This document shows positions 22,440 through 35,312 of a DNA stretch of 64,000 bases, piece by piece. Numbering within the stretch: the first letter of the stretch is position 1; every line of letters starts with the position of its first letter. Source of the stretch: Strigamia acuminata (lineage: Eukaryota > Arthropoda > Chilopoda > Geophilomorpha > Linotaeniidae); NCBI GenBank assembly GCA_949358305.1, contig OX442323.1, positions 1,302,001 through 1,366,000 on the forward strand. The letters are read 5' to 3'. A program made the position numbers and the translations under genes. The notes beneath the pieces are model-generated. The model saw only the letters and a program-made list of their open reading frames with translations. It was not told the DNA's origin and did not search any database.

Positions 22440-22886
22440 TCTATTTCTATTTCAATTTCAATTTCAATTGAAACCCAAATGAAATTCTCCGCCCGTGTCG
22501 ACATCCACCGGATCCCGATTCGCGACCCACGCACTCCCGTATTCGCCCATCTTTGAAATTGAATTGTTCAAACTAAACGTCCCTTCAAATTGGTTGCTTG
22601 TTCCGCCACTAGTTGTTTCATTTTAAAAAATATCATCAGATGGCCAACCCTCCGCCCAAAAACATCAATTTCTAAAACGTTCATTTCTTTTTTAACAACG
22701 GAATTTCTTATTTTTTAGCGTTATTTTCCAAAAATTAAATGCAATTCGAGCATAGTAATATTATATAATTCGGATATTTCATCAAGTTTAGGATATTATA
22801 TAAAATAACTGTTATTCTAACTCTACGTAGCATCTAAATTGAGATGAGTTTGTTTAGACGTGTATTAAGGCCAATATCATCTAAAC
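22440..22886. other. HELQ 5' flank and U1 upstream region
   Basis: HELQ (leftward) and the U1 gene (rightward) diverge here, 447 bp apart, so both promoters should lie in this stretch. Next to the HELQ ATG are repeats of ATTTCA/AATTTC. A snRNA proximal sequence element is expected about 50-60 bp before 22887, but I cannot identify one without relatives. Confidence 0.45.
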
Positions 22887-23050
22887 ATACTTACCTGGCG
22901 CAGGACTTTACCTTGATCCATAAGGAGGTAGTCCCAGGGTGAGGCCCTTACATTGCACTACGTTTGGGTTGACCCTTGCGATTGCCCCAAATGTGGGTAA
23001 CTCGGGCGCGTAATTTTTGTTAGTGGGGACTGCGTTCGCGCTATCCCTAT
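22887..23050 (+). ncRNA. RNU1: U1 spliceosomal snRNA
   Basis: It begins ATACTTACCTGG, the 5' splice-site recognition sequence. The SL1 region follows, then SL2 with the U1A-binding ATTGCAC, SL3 (CCCCAAATGTGGG), the Sm site AATTTTTG (23012-23019) and terminal stem SL4 with GGGGACTGCGTTCGCGCTATCCC. About 164 nt, as in other animals. The SL1 loop reads GATCCATAAGG where most animals have GATCACGAAGG, the U1-70K contact, so this may be a variant copy. U1 pairs with donor sites; its ACTTACCTG complements the GTAAGT-type donors seen in the neighbouring genes. Confidence 0.95.
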
Positions 23051-24254
23051 TAACCTGTAAAATAGAACAAATGTAATTGCAGAGCCAAGAAAGTTTGTAA
23101 TAGTCGGACGAGCGGGAGTCATAATGTGCGTTGGTGATGCATATGTAGTAGTTTGTTCACACAGGCGGCATTTGTCGAGTTCTGTTTATAACTGTCCAAA
23201 AAGCAAAACGTATCATTTTTTCGGGACAAATGGATCAAAGCTTGTAGTAAACAAGAAAAAAAATTTTTAATTATGAAAAAGTAAGCCCTGTTTATTTTGA
23301 TGCATATAAAGATTACTCCAGCCACGTGAAATGGTGATTGGGTACTGTAAAACCAAAATTGCTGTCAAATGGTATCACATTGCTAAATTGGAAGAACAAA
23401 AGTAATTAATAACATATTATGAAATGTACAATTCAAATTAGAAAAATAAATTTTTTGAATAAAAATATAAAACAAAATCAACAAACTTGAAATTTGTTAA
23501 TAAATTTGAAATTTGTTAATAAATTTGAAATTTGATAATAAATTTGAAATTTGTTAATAAATTTGAAATTTTTTAATAAATTTGAAATTTGTAATAAATT
23601 TGAAATTTGTTAGCTCAAATACTGCAAGAGCTAGTTGTGTGGAAGTTTAATTGGACAAATTCATAATCTGTACAAATCATCTTTTATTTTTGTTCCATAA
23701 AAGAATTCATGTATGAAATACAAAACTTCTAAATACATATTTATTTCCAAAATTCTCAACCAAATCAAAATAAAAGCAACACAAATTTGAAAATCAAGAT
23801 GAAGAAATAATAAACACAAACAAAAAAAATTGTACCTAAGTGCAGTAAAAATAGAAGTTGGATTTTTAATTTATTTATCATGACTAGCTTTTAACAGTGC
23901 TACGAAAAAATAAGTTGCCGCATAATCAGAGGATAAAAAAAGGCACGGCCTCAAAATGCAAACATTATAACTTTAGAAAAAAAATTACAAACATTCAAAA
24001 TATTTATGCATTTATCAATATTCGCTCCACTTGTCCATTGACTTTCATTCTGGCAAAAGATTCATGTCTTTCTGCAATACTTCTAAAACTACATTTGTTA
24101 TCATTTATATGTTTATTTATTTATTCACTTATTCTCTTCTGGGTTTTCTCCTCCTCGGAGACCTGCCGACATCACCGGAACCGTCGTGAGATCCCGAAAG
24201 CTACAATTATCAGGACTGTTAAAGAATTTTGTCAAAAATTTTAACATTAGCTAT
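23051..24254. other. Spacer between U1 and calnexin
   Basis: AT-rich and without supported genes. It contains a tandem AT repeat (23486-23610) and should hold the calnexin 3' untranslated region at its right end. Confidence 0.5.
23486..23610. repeat. AT-rich tandem repeat
   Basis: About six to seven copies of a unit near 20 bp (AAATTTGTTAATAAATTTG), slightly degenerate, ending in a shortened copy. Confidence 0.8.
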
Positions 24255-27200
24255 CTAAACCTCAGCATCTTCTTCCGATCCTTCTTTCTCCTCCTTTTCA
24301 ATGCATTTATCTTCAATTGGTTCAGTTTCAATTTTATCTTCTTCAGTTTCTACAATTGTGGGAGTTTTCTCTGTTCAAATTTTGTAAGTATTAATGAAGG
24401 TAATAATTTGAATCAATTTGAAAGCAATTTGAAAACCTTTGGTCATCGGTTCAAGAGTAATGACCGGGTTTACTGATGTTTCTGGTTCATAGTCGGGTAC
24501 AGGAACATCCGTTTTCTTCGAACGTGCTGCGGCACGCCGAAGTTTTTCCTTTGAAAGAGATTAAAACATGAATAACTTCAAGAGTGAAGTAAATTTAATT
24601 ATTCACCGTCTCACTGCTGCCGCAACAAAAAGCAAATATTAAGACAATTGGAAGTCCTATAACAACAACGTAAACAGCCCATAACCAAGGCCTCGCATTT
24701 GTGTAGATGATGATCCGTTTAAACAAACCCTCCTATTTACAAATTGAATAAAATAAAAATTTCAATGTTAATTTAAACCCAAGAAACGATGATTTTTTAG
24801 CTAAAACAGCAGATTTTTAAACGTCGCAATAACAAAATTTTGTCAGGGCCAGTACCGAGTGCCGTGACAAAGTTCTTCATTGCGACGTTACAAAAATCGA
24901 CGATTTTTTTGGTAGTATGATCGAGTGATTTTATACCGGAACAGCATTCCAGAGCATTCCAGTGCATTCCGGCATACTTTCACTAGATTAAAACCAATTT
25001 CAATCACATTTTTTTTTACCGATTCTCTATCTGCCTTCCTTCGTTTTAATTCCCAAGTTTGACTCGCGATTGAATCGACCACCGTTTTATCGTGAGAAAT
25101 GAGAATGTTGTCAAACAAAATATTGCCCGACATGGACCACAACTCTAATCCCACAGCATCCTATAAATGACAAGTTTACTATTAAGTGATATATTAATTA
25201 ATACGGCCAAATCTTCATACAATAGCAATCATGTGAAATGGGTTGTCATCCTCAAAATAGTCTGCATTTGCAATCTTCCGAGGTTTCCATTTACCCTAGA
25301 AAAAGAAAACAAATTTAATTCACGTTCAGTCTACTAATTACAGTTTGCATGCATTTAACATGGCGATTGTCAAACTTCACAGAGACAATAAAAGAACAAT
25401 ATTTTGGTACCACATTGTAAATTACTTTTAATGATGAGTTTACTGTTGTTTGTTTATTTAAGTTTAGCATTATCAGGCCTAACAAAAGGTTTAATACTGC
25501 TAAATAAAAGCTGGGGTTAGGAAATCAACTGTATAAATTTAGCATCAAGATACTGGGCGCAAACTGTAGGTTCATTCAATTTTGGACACTGGAAATAGCA
25601 TAAAAACGTCAAAAATTCCAAAAGGAAAGTGGCAAAAAGAACATTTACAAAAGGCAGCCAATTCAATCCGGTCCTTTTTTAATGGTTTTTATTTAACTTG
25701 ACATGAATGTTGTTGCAATAGGGCATACACAACAATCAGGTTTACAACGAATTTACAAGTGTTTTATTCTTCAAAGTTTTACAGCTTAAATATATCTCAA
25801 ACTACACTGGGATTGGCTAATCGCCTAATCCGTCCGCCATACATAATTTCACGTCGACGCGACAACCACTTCCCTAACAAATGTTTGGTTCAACGTCTCA
25901 CGCAAACCGAAGCGGCACCGCCCGTATGCAATAATGGAAGCCAAAATATTTCATTGTTTCAATATTATAAATTCTGAAACCAGGCTAATCCTAGTTAAAA
26001 TAAAAATTCCTATCTCCCCGTATATTTTGTTTTTGAATATTGTAAAGAAAAAGTTCTTTTACAAAACGTTTTTTGACACTGTCACGGCAATCACCACGAA
26101 ACGATTGCGATAGATCACACTCCGTCGGTGATTTGAAGCAGCAATATAAAAGCTGTAACGTGCATGGTTGCTACTCCCATGTTTATTTTGAATTTCCCCC
26201 TTTTCCTCTAAATTATTATTTTATTTTCAGGTGATTTGTTTCCTTTAATTTTGTTGACTCATCTTTAGTAATTTATGCAATTGCTCTCAAACATCATTTT
26301 TATTTCTGCCCCACCCCTAATCATAATTGACACAGCTGTCAATCATGACTTCTGGGCCTCCTTTCCTCCAAAACTTCACTTCTCTACTTTTACTCAACCT
26401 GTCAACAAGGTTCTGCCCTTTAGACAATAGAGCGATAATATCACTTTGTTTCGAAACACCTTGCGCCTTAACAAAACGCTAATTCATCTTAAATATACAA
26501 TATCGTGCTAGTAAGTGCCACTATTTTACTGTGCTCAGTGATGATTCTCCACCCCAACCTGAAGTTGAAGCCTGATTTTGTTTACGCTGCTTTCTACTTT
26601 AACCACACCTACAGTCCGTGCACGGTATCTTGATGCTAAATTCGTACTGCGCAGAATGGTCGCAAAATATATTCGAATATATTTGAAAAAGTACGGTAAA
26701 TGTATTCCAATATATTTTGAAATATATTGAGTCCCAATTTCAATATATATCAATATATTTTGAAATATATTAGGCGCGTTCAATTTCAAAATGATAATCC
26801 GATTCTCTCGATTATCTGGATTTTCACTACCGGAAATGATGCAAAAACGAGTCATATTTTAGAGAATCGGATTTTTGAAAAACTGATTCTCATAATCCAC
26901 GTGTGGGATGGATTCTTTGGATTTTGACTCGATTTTGACTCGTTTTTCTGACGGCCATTTTGTAACTGAATAGATCGGTGGTGGAAGCACATGCAAAAAT
27001 GTAAATTTATTTAAATTATTATCATTATTATTATTAATTTAAGAACGGGGAATCGGCCAAACACTCGCCGCATTCGATCGCACAAATGCGGCGTGTGTTT
27101 GAGCGCATTTTCCCCACCGAATGCGGCGGGTGTTCGGGCGCATTTGCCCCACCGAATGCGGCCGATGTTTGAGCGCATTTTCCTCACCGAATGCGGCGGG

Positions 27201-30200
27201 TGTTCGAGCGCATTTTCCCTGCCGAATGCGGCCGATGTTCGGGCGCATTCGCTCCACCGAATGCGGCCAATATTTGGGCGCATTTGCCCCACCGAATGCG
27301 GCGGGTGTTCGGGCGCATTTGCCCCACCAAATGCAGCAGGTGTTCGGCCACATTTGTGCGATCTAATGCGGCCGATTCCACGTTCTTAAATAAATAATTA
27401 CAATAATATTAATTTAAATAAACCTGTATTTTACTGTTCATAACTAGTTCTGGGATCAAGAGAACTTGATTCCAGGACACTTAAGTCATCACTGCGCATG
27501 CTCATGATAATCAAAAACTTGATTATAGAATCGGTTTTTAATTCGTTCAAAGTTAAAAACCAATTTTATAATCAAGTTTTTATAATCGGTTTTTCACAAT
27601 TTGAATTTGAACGCACCTAATGACAATCGTCGTATATTTTGAAATATATTTCTGAATATATTTTAAAATATATTGAAATATATTGAGTCCCAATTTCAAT
27701 ATATTTTGAAATACTTGTGAAAATGTATTTTAAAATGTATTTTCCAACCATATGGGAGACGATTTTCTAATTCCAGTTGTTATATGGCAGTATTAAACCT
27801 AATATTAGGCCTAATAATGCGAAAATAAGGTAAATAAACAAAATTATTTTGGTACTACGTTGTAAATTACTTTGAATTATGAGTTTATTGTTGTTTATTT
27901 ACTTTATTTTAGCATTATTAGGCCTAATATACTGTTTTAATAGACCTTTGGAAAAATGAGGTCAGGTGATCATAACAGTGCTACAACTGGTGGGGGAACA
28001 AATGACCAAACTTTAGCATTAGTTTTTATAAATTTCTAACTAATTTGTTCGTTTTATGCATTAGATTTAACCATTATATATATATATATTAAGAAAAATT
28101 AAAAAAATGATCAATACATGGTGGCTAACTTGCAAGAAAAATAACAATGTTTTGGACCTTGTTTAAAGAACAACTTTGATTTCCTTATTCCAAATGGAAT
28201 AACAACCTGATACTTACTATTTGAAATTTTTGAGACAAATACAGATACAGTATATACTTGTAAAATTAATTTTTTGAGATAACTATTGTACTTTTAAGTG
28301 AGAATTGAATAATTCAGGTAAAAATTGCAATTTGGCATGGAACTTACATTACATTTTGACAAAAATTGCAAGTTTTTAACCCAAAAATTGCACTCTTTGA
28401 CCCAAAATAGCATTTTTTCACCCAAAAATAGCATTTTTTCACCCAAAAATAGCATTTTTTCACCCTAAATTGCATTTTTTTAAAACAAAAATTGCACTTT
28501 TCTTGCATTTTCCCATATTTTAAAACAATTGTTGCCTCCCCTCTATGAGAAAAACTATGCACGATGCAATTTGAAAAATACATCACATTATTGTGGGCAG
28601 AGCCAAAGGGCATTACATCATGATTTTCCAAAAGTCTATTGATGGCTTCTTGCCTAGGATGTTGAGTCATGTGATCAGTTTTGAAAATTCATTATAACAA
28701 GGGCTTATGAAAACTTGGTATAACGAATAATTCGTAATATTGAAATTTGTTATAACGAAAATATTTAACAAGGTGTTCTATGGTTGGCCAACCAAGTCAT
28801 TTTTAACAATTTGTTATATAATACGTTATACCGCGATTCGTTATAAAGAGTTTCACCTGGATAAACACATGAAAATAAATTCAAAGCTGTTTTCAAAAGA
28901 ATGCAAATTTATTTTCCCGTCCATGCAAACAGTGGAAAATCGCACTCAAATCCGAATTCAAAACGATGTATGGGAAAAAGTCGAAAGACCGAAAAACCAT
29001 AAACAATCGGGAGCAGCTGGGTTTTGAGAACCAAATACAAATCCAACAGTTCCATCGTCAGAGGATTTTCGCAGAGACCCGGTGTCGGTAATAACAAAAC
29101 CTTCGCGTCTGTAGCTCGTGCAAATTCAATACGGATGATAATGGCACTCGCAGTCGAAAACAATCTAATTGTCCACCAAATGGATGTAATCACCGCCTAT
29201 TTGAACGGAAAACTTGACGAAGAAATCTATATGGAGAAACCAGAATCGTAAGACGAGATTACGGGTATTGAAAACAACCATGTGTTCCGACTCCAAAGTC
29301 GATTTATAGATTAAAACACTCCGGTCGACAATGGTACATTAAATTGGACCAAAAACTTCATAAGTTTGGATTCAAACCGTTGAATTTCTGTACCAAAGCC
29401 TAGTCGGATCGCTGATGTACTGGTCCCAACTCCGAGAATGCATTGAGTTAATTCAACAATGATTTCTACTCAACACTTTGTCGCTGGCAAGAGTGTGTTA
29501 ATGTATGTAATGGCGTCAATCTACCTCGGATTGAAATTTCGAAAAACTGGCGAAGACTTCATTGGATACGCCGACGCAGATTGGGTGGGTGATTTAAACA
29601 CCTGCCACTCGCACACGGGTTTTATATTCAAACTCACAGGCTGTGCGGTCAGCTGGACGGCGAAAAAACAGAAAACCATCGCATTATCTAGTACCGAAGC
29701 CGAATACATGTGCATGTCGGGAATACATGTCGGTACCAGACTGCTCTCGAGAGGCCATTTGTCTGAAGCGCTTCATCGAGGAAATCGGCGAAAATTCGAC
29801 ATCGCCCATCAAAATTATCAAAATTTTCAAATTTCACAGATTTTTCAAATTTCACAGAATTGTCAAATTTCACAGAAATTTCGATTTTCGGATGTATGTG
29901 TGAAATTTTTTTTGCAATATATTCAAGAAATTTTTTACAGTTTGTGTTCTCTGGGGCCACAGCTGTCAACAGGTGTGGCCAATAGACCACTGATGTGACG
30001 TGTAATCTGCTGGACAAAAGGCCACATGGTAACAAAAGCACCAGAGTTGGGGAAGGGGGTGTGGCCAACATTGGGATAATCGTTTCATTTCATATTTTTT
30101 TCTAAGATGTACCATGGAGGTCACGGGCCTCACAGGAAATGCCCAACTGCCCATTCCGCCCTTTTTGTCACCCAATTTGGTCCCCCATTTCAACCTATTT

Positions 30201-32146
30201 AAATGTTTTAAAAAAATTTAAAGACACTTAAATAAACAGCTACTAAGGATCTAGTAAATAATGCTCACCAAACTATCAGTATTATTCTGTACAATCAGTG
30301 ACTTGTTCAAGATAATGATAATTCAGAAACTTTTCTAGGAGACAGGAATTGTTTACCATCTGTGAACTAACCGACCGCAGCTGGAGCATTCACATTAAAG
30401 TCACCCAGGACCATCACAGACTACGTAGGAAAACCACACAAAAATCCAATACGGAGTCGCAGCAAGATGATATCCAACAAAACAACTGATTTACTGATCC
30501 CGTTCTCATAACTTTGTACTAGGGTTTAAATATCGGCTGATACCAATTCCGAAACCGATATTTTGATCAAATTACTTTTATTAATACGAAGGTTTAAGCA
30601 GTTCATGTTTATTTTTGTTGAAATAAACTGTGATCTTCTACAATAATTTAATTAAATAAAATACGCAGATTAATTTTCAAAGAAATTATAAAAATGGTAC
30701 AAAGGTGCATGATTTTTTAAATTGTGTTTAATCAAAAAATCCTTTTTCCCTTTGACGTCAACAAATAGTCAATAAAACCTGCACTATTGATGCACGTTTT
30801 GAGAAAAGGATGAAAAACGTGATATAAATTTTGCATCATGTCTGTCATGCGTTTTAGTAATTTATGAATATCGGTATCGGTCAAACCCTATACTTTGTAA
30901 TTTCTACCATTAAGTTCAGACGTCAATAATAAAGGATCATATCGTGTCGTGGGCACAGCATGTTCATCTGTGACTCAATAAAGAGAACCATTTCACTTTG
31001 CATGATTATAAGTATTAGTATAAGTGAGTAGTATGACCCCTAGTATGGTCTTGGCCGCGTATGTGGAATATGCGTGTAAAGAATTCGTCAATACCAATTC
31101 AAAAAAAAATTTTCACCAGAAAATCACTAGTTGCATTCAAATACCTTTAACATACCGCTAGCTAAGTATTTTAGGTGTTCAAAAACAAAAACAACTTTTT
31201 AAATGCAGCTAGTGATCCATAAATCGTCGCTTCCAATTTGAATTATTAATTAAAAAAATAAAAACAAAAACAGCATAAGAATAATCCTGCTGTGAATGAA
31301 TCTCACTTTGTAATTTGGGTTAGCAATCAGTTGTGCTCGCCATTTTCCTTTGTAGTTAGGATTGTCCAGCATTGCTGCCTTCCACGGCCCACAGCCAGCT
31401 TTCTCACAGTTTGAATTTGCTATTCAAAAGCATTAAATTTGTTCTATTAGTATATTTTAAAAAGGTAAAAAGTATAAAATTTATTACAAATAAGAGGTGG
31501 CTCCCATTCACCATCCATGTCATCGTCCCTATTAATATTTAAAAATAATATTATTATTAATATCATCATTTGCTTCTTGTTAGTCATCAATTTGTTTACC
31601 AGTCACTGGGTTTCTCCGCATTCGGATCTGGGATCATTTCCGGTTCATCATCTAACCAATCTTCAGGTTTCACAGAATTTGGATCGGGAAGTTGACGAGG
31701 TGCATCTTCGTCCCTTAAAAAACGCATTCAATTTTTATTCGAGCTTACTGTTACTTACATAGAAAACATAAACAAACAAACCAATCGTCTGGTTTTCGTG
31801 CATTTGGATCGGGAATTCTAAAAGAAAAAGAAAAAAAAGAAAAAAGTATTTTAATACCAATTTCAAAAATTTTGTACTATATTCCTTTACTTTTCTCTTT
31901 CATCCCACTCATCTGGTCTGCGATCGTAAGGATCATCAATTTCCTTCGGTGGGTTCACAGGCGGCCTTGTGAATAACATTAAATTGCATCACTTACAATT
32001 ATACAGACTGTAGTTGGCTACTTGGTAAATTAAACTTACGAAACATCCTCTAACAAACTGCCCTTATTCACAGAAACTTGATCGACAAATACTTCAAACG
32101 TATTATCAGACTTAATAACTACAACAACAATTTTAGTGTAAAAATA

Positions 32147-32207
<61 letters not shown>

Positions 32208-33596
32208 CCATTACTCAGTGTGTACAGATGAGATTTCTTATCTTTGAAATAATCTTCCAATTTCGCATCACTGGCTTTGCCATGTTTCTCCGAAATCGAT
32301 CCGTTCATAGGATTTTTATGGCGAAAGATGAAATGAATCTAATAAATTCATCAAGTTATTCATAAATATACTAATGAATCCAAGTGTTCCTCAAATTACA
32401 TAATTGATTGGTTCCGCGTAATTGTGGCTTAAACCGAAATCGCACAAATCAAATGGGTCGAAAAATATTGGTTGTCGGGAGAGAAAGGGGACCCACCCAC
32501 AACTAGAATATTGCAACTTCTATTACATTTTTACTTATAATCTAATGTTTAAGCATTTGCATCACGGACATAGAATAGAATTGAAAAGTATTGAAAGGCA
32601 TAGATGCGCACAATCAATTTAACAAGGATTCGCGAGCACTGTTCATTGCAATAATCTACATTTTTTTGAAATCGCATTACACAACGGATACCTGTACTCT
32701 ACATTAATTAATTAATTAATCAATCATACGGATGAATTACTTTGTGGTCATTTCCACATTTATCAGGTCCAAACATTATAGTATATGGAGTTTTGTCGTG
32801 AAATTCCGACAATTTCAAATTCTTTCCTGCTGATAATAGTTTCAAGTAGCCACCGCCACATTCTTGACCATCTTGAAACTGCACTTCATATCTAAAAAGG
32901 TTTAAAGAATTTATTTATTTGACAGTTCTTTCAAACTTTTTTCCTTCAAAATCTTACTGAACAATTAGTGGCTTTTTCTCAAATTTGAATGTGTGTTCCA
33001 ATGCAACTGAAATGGCGTGGTGTTTTGCTTTCGACTGAGAATAAAATTTTAAAATAAGTACATTTTTTTTCTAAAATCAAGAAGAAGCGGAAGAAGAATT
33101 GTTTTACTTTCAATGCCAAACCGAAATCGCCCTTTAATGCATTTTCTTTTGCTTGCTCTACGTTCCATTTGCCATCGTATTTAGCTATATCTGCATCGGT
33201 ATCTTCCTTGCGTGCCGTAGAAACAACCCACCTAAAAAACGACGACGGAATGAAGCATTAATTGTAAAGGAAAACTAAACTGCCAAACCTCTTTTTTTTT
33301 TTTTTTTTACCTTTTTTTGAATTGTGTTTGGTCGTCAAAACTTTCGTAAAGGTGATAAAAACCAGCTGGATTTGGTGTTTCGTAATTAATGTCCTCCATC
33401 ACAATTGGGTCATTCTGAAATCGAACAATGCACACATATTTTTCATTTTCGTCCGTCTATTACATTTTATTTTTAACAAATAATTCACCATTTCTTCGGT
33501 AGCATCATTATCCATTTCGACATCATCAACGGACTTGTCTTGAGCCAAACATTTTAAACCTAAACATATCACTAATAGCCAAAACCGTAATGCCAT
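24255..33596 (-). CDS. CANX: Calnexin, ER lectin chaperone (17 coding exons)
   Basis: Membrane chaperone that binds monoglucosylated glycoproteins in the ER with calcium. Exons right to left: 33489-33596, 33311-33414, 33108-33231, 32958-33034, 32741-32891, 32215-32338, 32040-32118, 31891-31965, 31782-31817, 31600-31713, 31488-31528, 31307-31419, 25221-25295, 25020-25160, 24607-24732, 24437-24548, 24255-24370. Phases agree throughout: 572 codons, 571 aa, near the 592 of human. Signal peptide about 1-19; lectin domain with [10 protein letters not shown] and [18 protein letters not shown]-domain with four DPxxxxPxxW motifs (exons 8-10) and GKWKPRKI-type repeats; transmembrane helix about 470-491; acidic tail that lacks the mammalian RKPRRE end. 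The start is ATG 33596; an upstream in-frame GTG is not used. An acceptor-like CTTGCAG about 20 bp upstream suggests an intron in the 5' leader. Intron 12 is 6 kb and full of transposon debris. Confidence 0.96.
26771..27619. mobile_element. Inverted-repeat element carrying a 35-bp minisatellite
   Basis: Termini TAGGCGCGTTCAA and the inverse of TAGGTGCGTTCAA, TA at both edges. Inner arms hold AACTTGATTATAGAATCGG-type sequence and then AATTTAAGAACGGGGAATCGGCC with its inverse GGCCGATTCCACGTTCTTAAAT, which bracket the tandem array. Non-coding. Lies in calnexin intron 12. Structure is shared with 47658-48814. Confidence 0.7.
27048..27378. repeat. 35-bp GC-rich minisatellite
   Basis: Copies of ACCGAATGCGGCSGRTGTTY plus GGGCGCATTTGCCCC spaced exactly 35 bp in the core (ACCGA at 27116, 27151 and 27186), about nine units, with GATCG-containing variants at both ends. 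The array gives open frames on both strands through its composition only. Confidence 0.85.
27785..27945. mobile_element. Palindromic inverted-repeat element
   Basis: Arms such as CCTAATATTAGGCCTAATAATGC and the inverse GCATTATTAGGCCTAATAT bracket about 80 bp. A related partial copy is at about 25400-25510 (both contain TTGTAAATTACTTT and TTTAGCATTATYAGGCCTAA). Both are in calnexin intron 12. Confidence 0.6.
28690..28855. mobile_element. Truncated pogo/Tigger-type element end
   Basis: The segment resembles the right part of the element at 42508-43087 (TTTGAAAATTCRTTATAAC, GTGTTCTATGGTTGGCCAACCAAGTCAT) and ends with the terminal sequence GATTCGTTATAAAGAGTTTC, lacking the last bases. The left end is missing or diverged. 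Confidence 0.65.
28925..29770 (+). pseudogene. Ty1/copia pol relic (RT and RNase H pieces)
   Basis: Fragments in several frames. About 28925-29030 resembles the start of copia reverse transcriptase. 29045-29250 reads [19 protein letters not shown], then [20 protein letters not shown], the conserved copia RT block. After a gap and frame shifts, 29545-29715 gives the RNase H region ([32 protein letters not shown]). Most of the RT core (YVDD region) is missing. An old dead copy inside calnexin intron 12, sense to neither host gene nor to the nested element above. Confidence 0.85.
29771..31306. other. Rest of calnexin intron 12
   Basis: AT-rich. A tandem motif TTTCAAATTTCACAGA occurs at about 29825-29885. 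Otherwise I see no gene or structured element. Confidence 0.4.
32148..32208. repeat. (AAT)n microsatellite
   Basis: About 20 copies of AAT in the intron between calnexin exons 6 and 7. Confidence 0.95.
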
Positions 33597-34730
33597 TGTC
33601 GTCTTCACTTCTGCAAGTAATCCAGTACAGAAAAAATCTAAGAAAAAACAAGTAAAGATAAATTAAAGCGTACAATATCACAGAATGAAACAACGAAAAA
33701 GTAGGCAAAAAAAAAGACAAAAATAGATAGCAGGATTTAACTTTTTCAACTTCGACTTTACATTTTTGCAATCAACAAAAATTCAAATTCAAATTCGTAA
33801 TTTGAACTAAAAAATTCCAATTTTACTTTGCAAAATTAAATTAAATCGGCGAATGCGAATGCGAACGCGAATGGTTCGGCAAAAAAAGTGTTGGAATTTT
33901 CTTTCTTTCTAAATTTATATCGATCAATTTCCCAACAGTTTTCGAGCAATGACTCGAGCCTAACCATCAAAAATGGGTTGCACCAGCAACAACAAAATTG
34001 GTCAAACAGGAAATGATTAATCGCACAATATTTACTGGTTGCATCCAAAACGTACCAGCAAACTAGAAAAGAATAAAAGGTTTTCGAAGAAAGAACGGTT
34101 GGAGAAAGCCTCACGACTCGCGATGGCTCGTCACAAACTATCGGTTTGTACGATACACTACAAGATACAACCCGGTTCGACCAATGAAAAATAAAATGGC
34201 TGCGTCTTTAGCGAGGTCCTTAGTCATTTAGAAATGAATTGCGCATGTGCCAAACTCTTGCTGGGTATCGAGAATATGATCGGCGGGTAGGAGACCCGAC
34301 ATCACTAAAAACTGGCATCGCACATAAAAAGGTGCACCCCGAAACGAGATCACTTCAACCGCTAACTTAATAAAGGATAACCCACAATGAGCGTAGAAAC
34401 GAGAAACAGAATCATCATAACCGATAAGATAAGGACTTGAATTAATAAACACGAAACAAAGACAATCGGAAGCTCTCTAGTGAGTAACTCTAAAACCCGG
34501 AGACCCGAACTGACCGATCGTAACCACGTGGGTGAATCCCTAGGCCAAAACGAAGAACCAAATAAATTGCAAATTAAATCATAAACTAATACGTTACTGA
34601 AAATAGCAAAGATTAAAATCATATTCCAGTAAGGAATCAATGAGAAAAGAAACTGAAAACTCGCGCTCCAATCCGCCAAAGCCCAAAGATGGCGGACCAT
34701 GCAGAGAGAGAGGCGGCATATATTTTTTTC

Positions 34731-34992
34731 GACGTCATCATTACCGATCATCCGCCCATTACCGATCGCCAGACATTGCTAGCGATCATCACGCATCATT
34801 ATCGCGTGCTTGGATTTTTTTCTTTTTTCCTCACAACGCGAACTTCACATTTACTCGTTTTTTTAATGCGATGGGAATTGGGCACTTATTGACTCGTGAT
34901 ATGTCTGGGGCACCGTGGTCTGGGGACAAATGTGATGATTGTTAGCAATGTCTGGCGATCGGTAATGGGCGGATGATCGGTAATGATGACGT
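34731..34992. mobile_element. Palindromic element in the CANX-EIF5B spacer
   Basis: Arms of about 58 bp, starting ACGTCATCATTACCGATCAT and inverted at the other end, with only a few mismatches. The loop is about 145 bp, AT-rich and non-coding. Probably a MITE; edges and target duplication are unclear. Confidence 0.65.
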
Positions 34993-35312
34993 AGAAAAAA
35001 AGAAATGCATCCAGGCCGAGATCCAGGCGGCACATTTACAAACTACAGGCGCGACAGGAATCCCTGTTTCATGGCCAGGAATGACTAATGCATCAATAAT
35101 TCGAACATCATTGAATTTTTGAATTTATCGTCTGTGATGGTTTTAGTTTGATTTGTTTTGCTTTGCTTTCTTTTGTTTGACTCTGTTAAGGTGAGGTAAG
35201 ATGAGATTAGCGCACTCTGAGCAGGGAACTTGCCGTTTTGAGTCAATAATTCAGTCAGATGCATTAGTCACTCCTGACCGTAAAGATTCCTGTAGCGCCT
35301 GTAGTTTGTAAA

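Noticed and set aside
27011-27397. Six overlapping open frames on both strands
   Set aside because: They come from the 35-bp array, whose length and GC-rich unit keep several frames open; composition and repetition explain them.
30366-30460. Minus-strand [10 protein letters not shown], like a LINE endonuclease motif
   Set aside because: A stop lies just upstream and another soon after; too short to support a LINE relic without a search.
32036-32308. Poly-Leu ORF on the minus strand
   Set aside because: It is calnexin exons 6 and 7 read through the (AAT)n intron; the leucines come from the microsatellite.
34228-34751. Minus-strand ORFs in the CANX-EIF5B spacer
   Set aside because: Overlapping frames without domains, near a palindrome; no splice or homology support.
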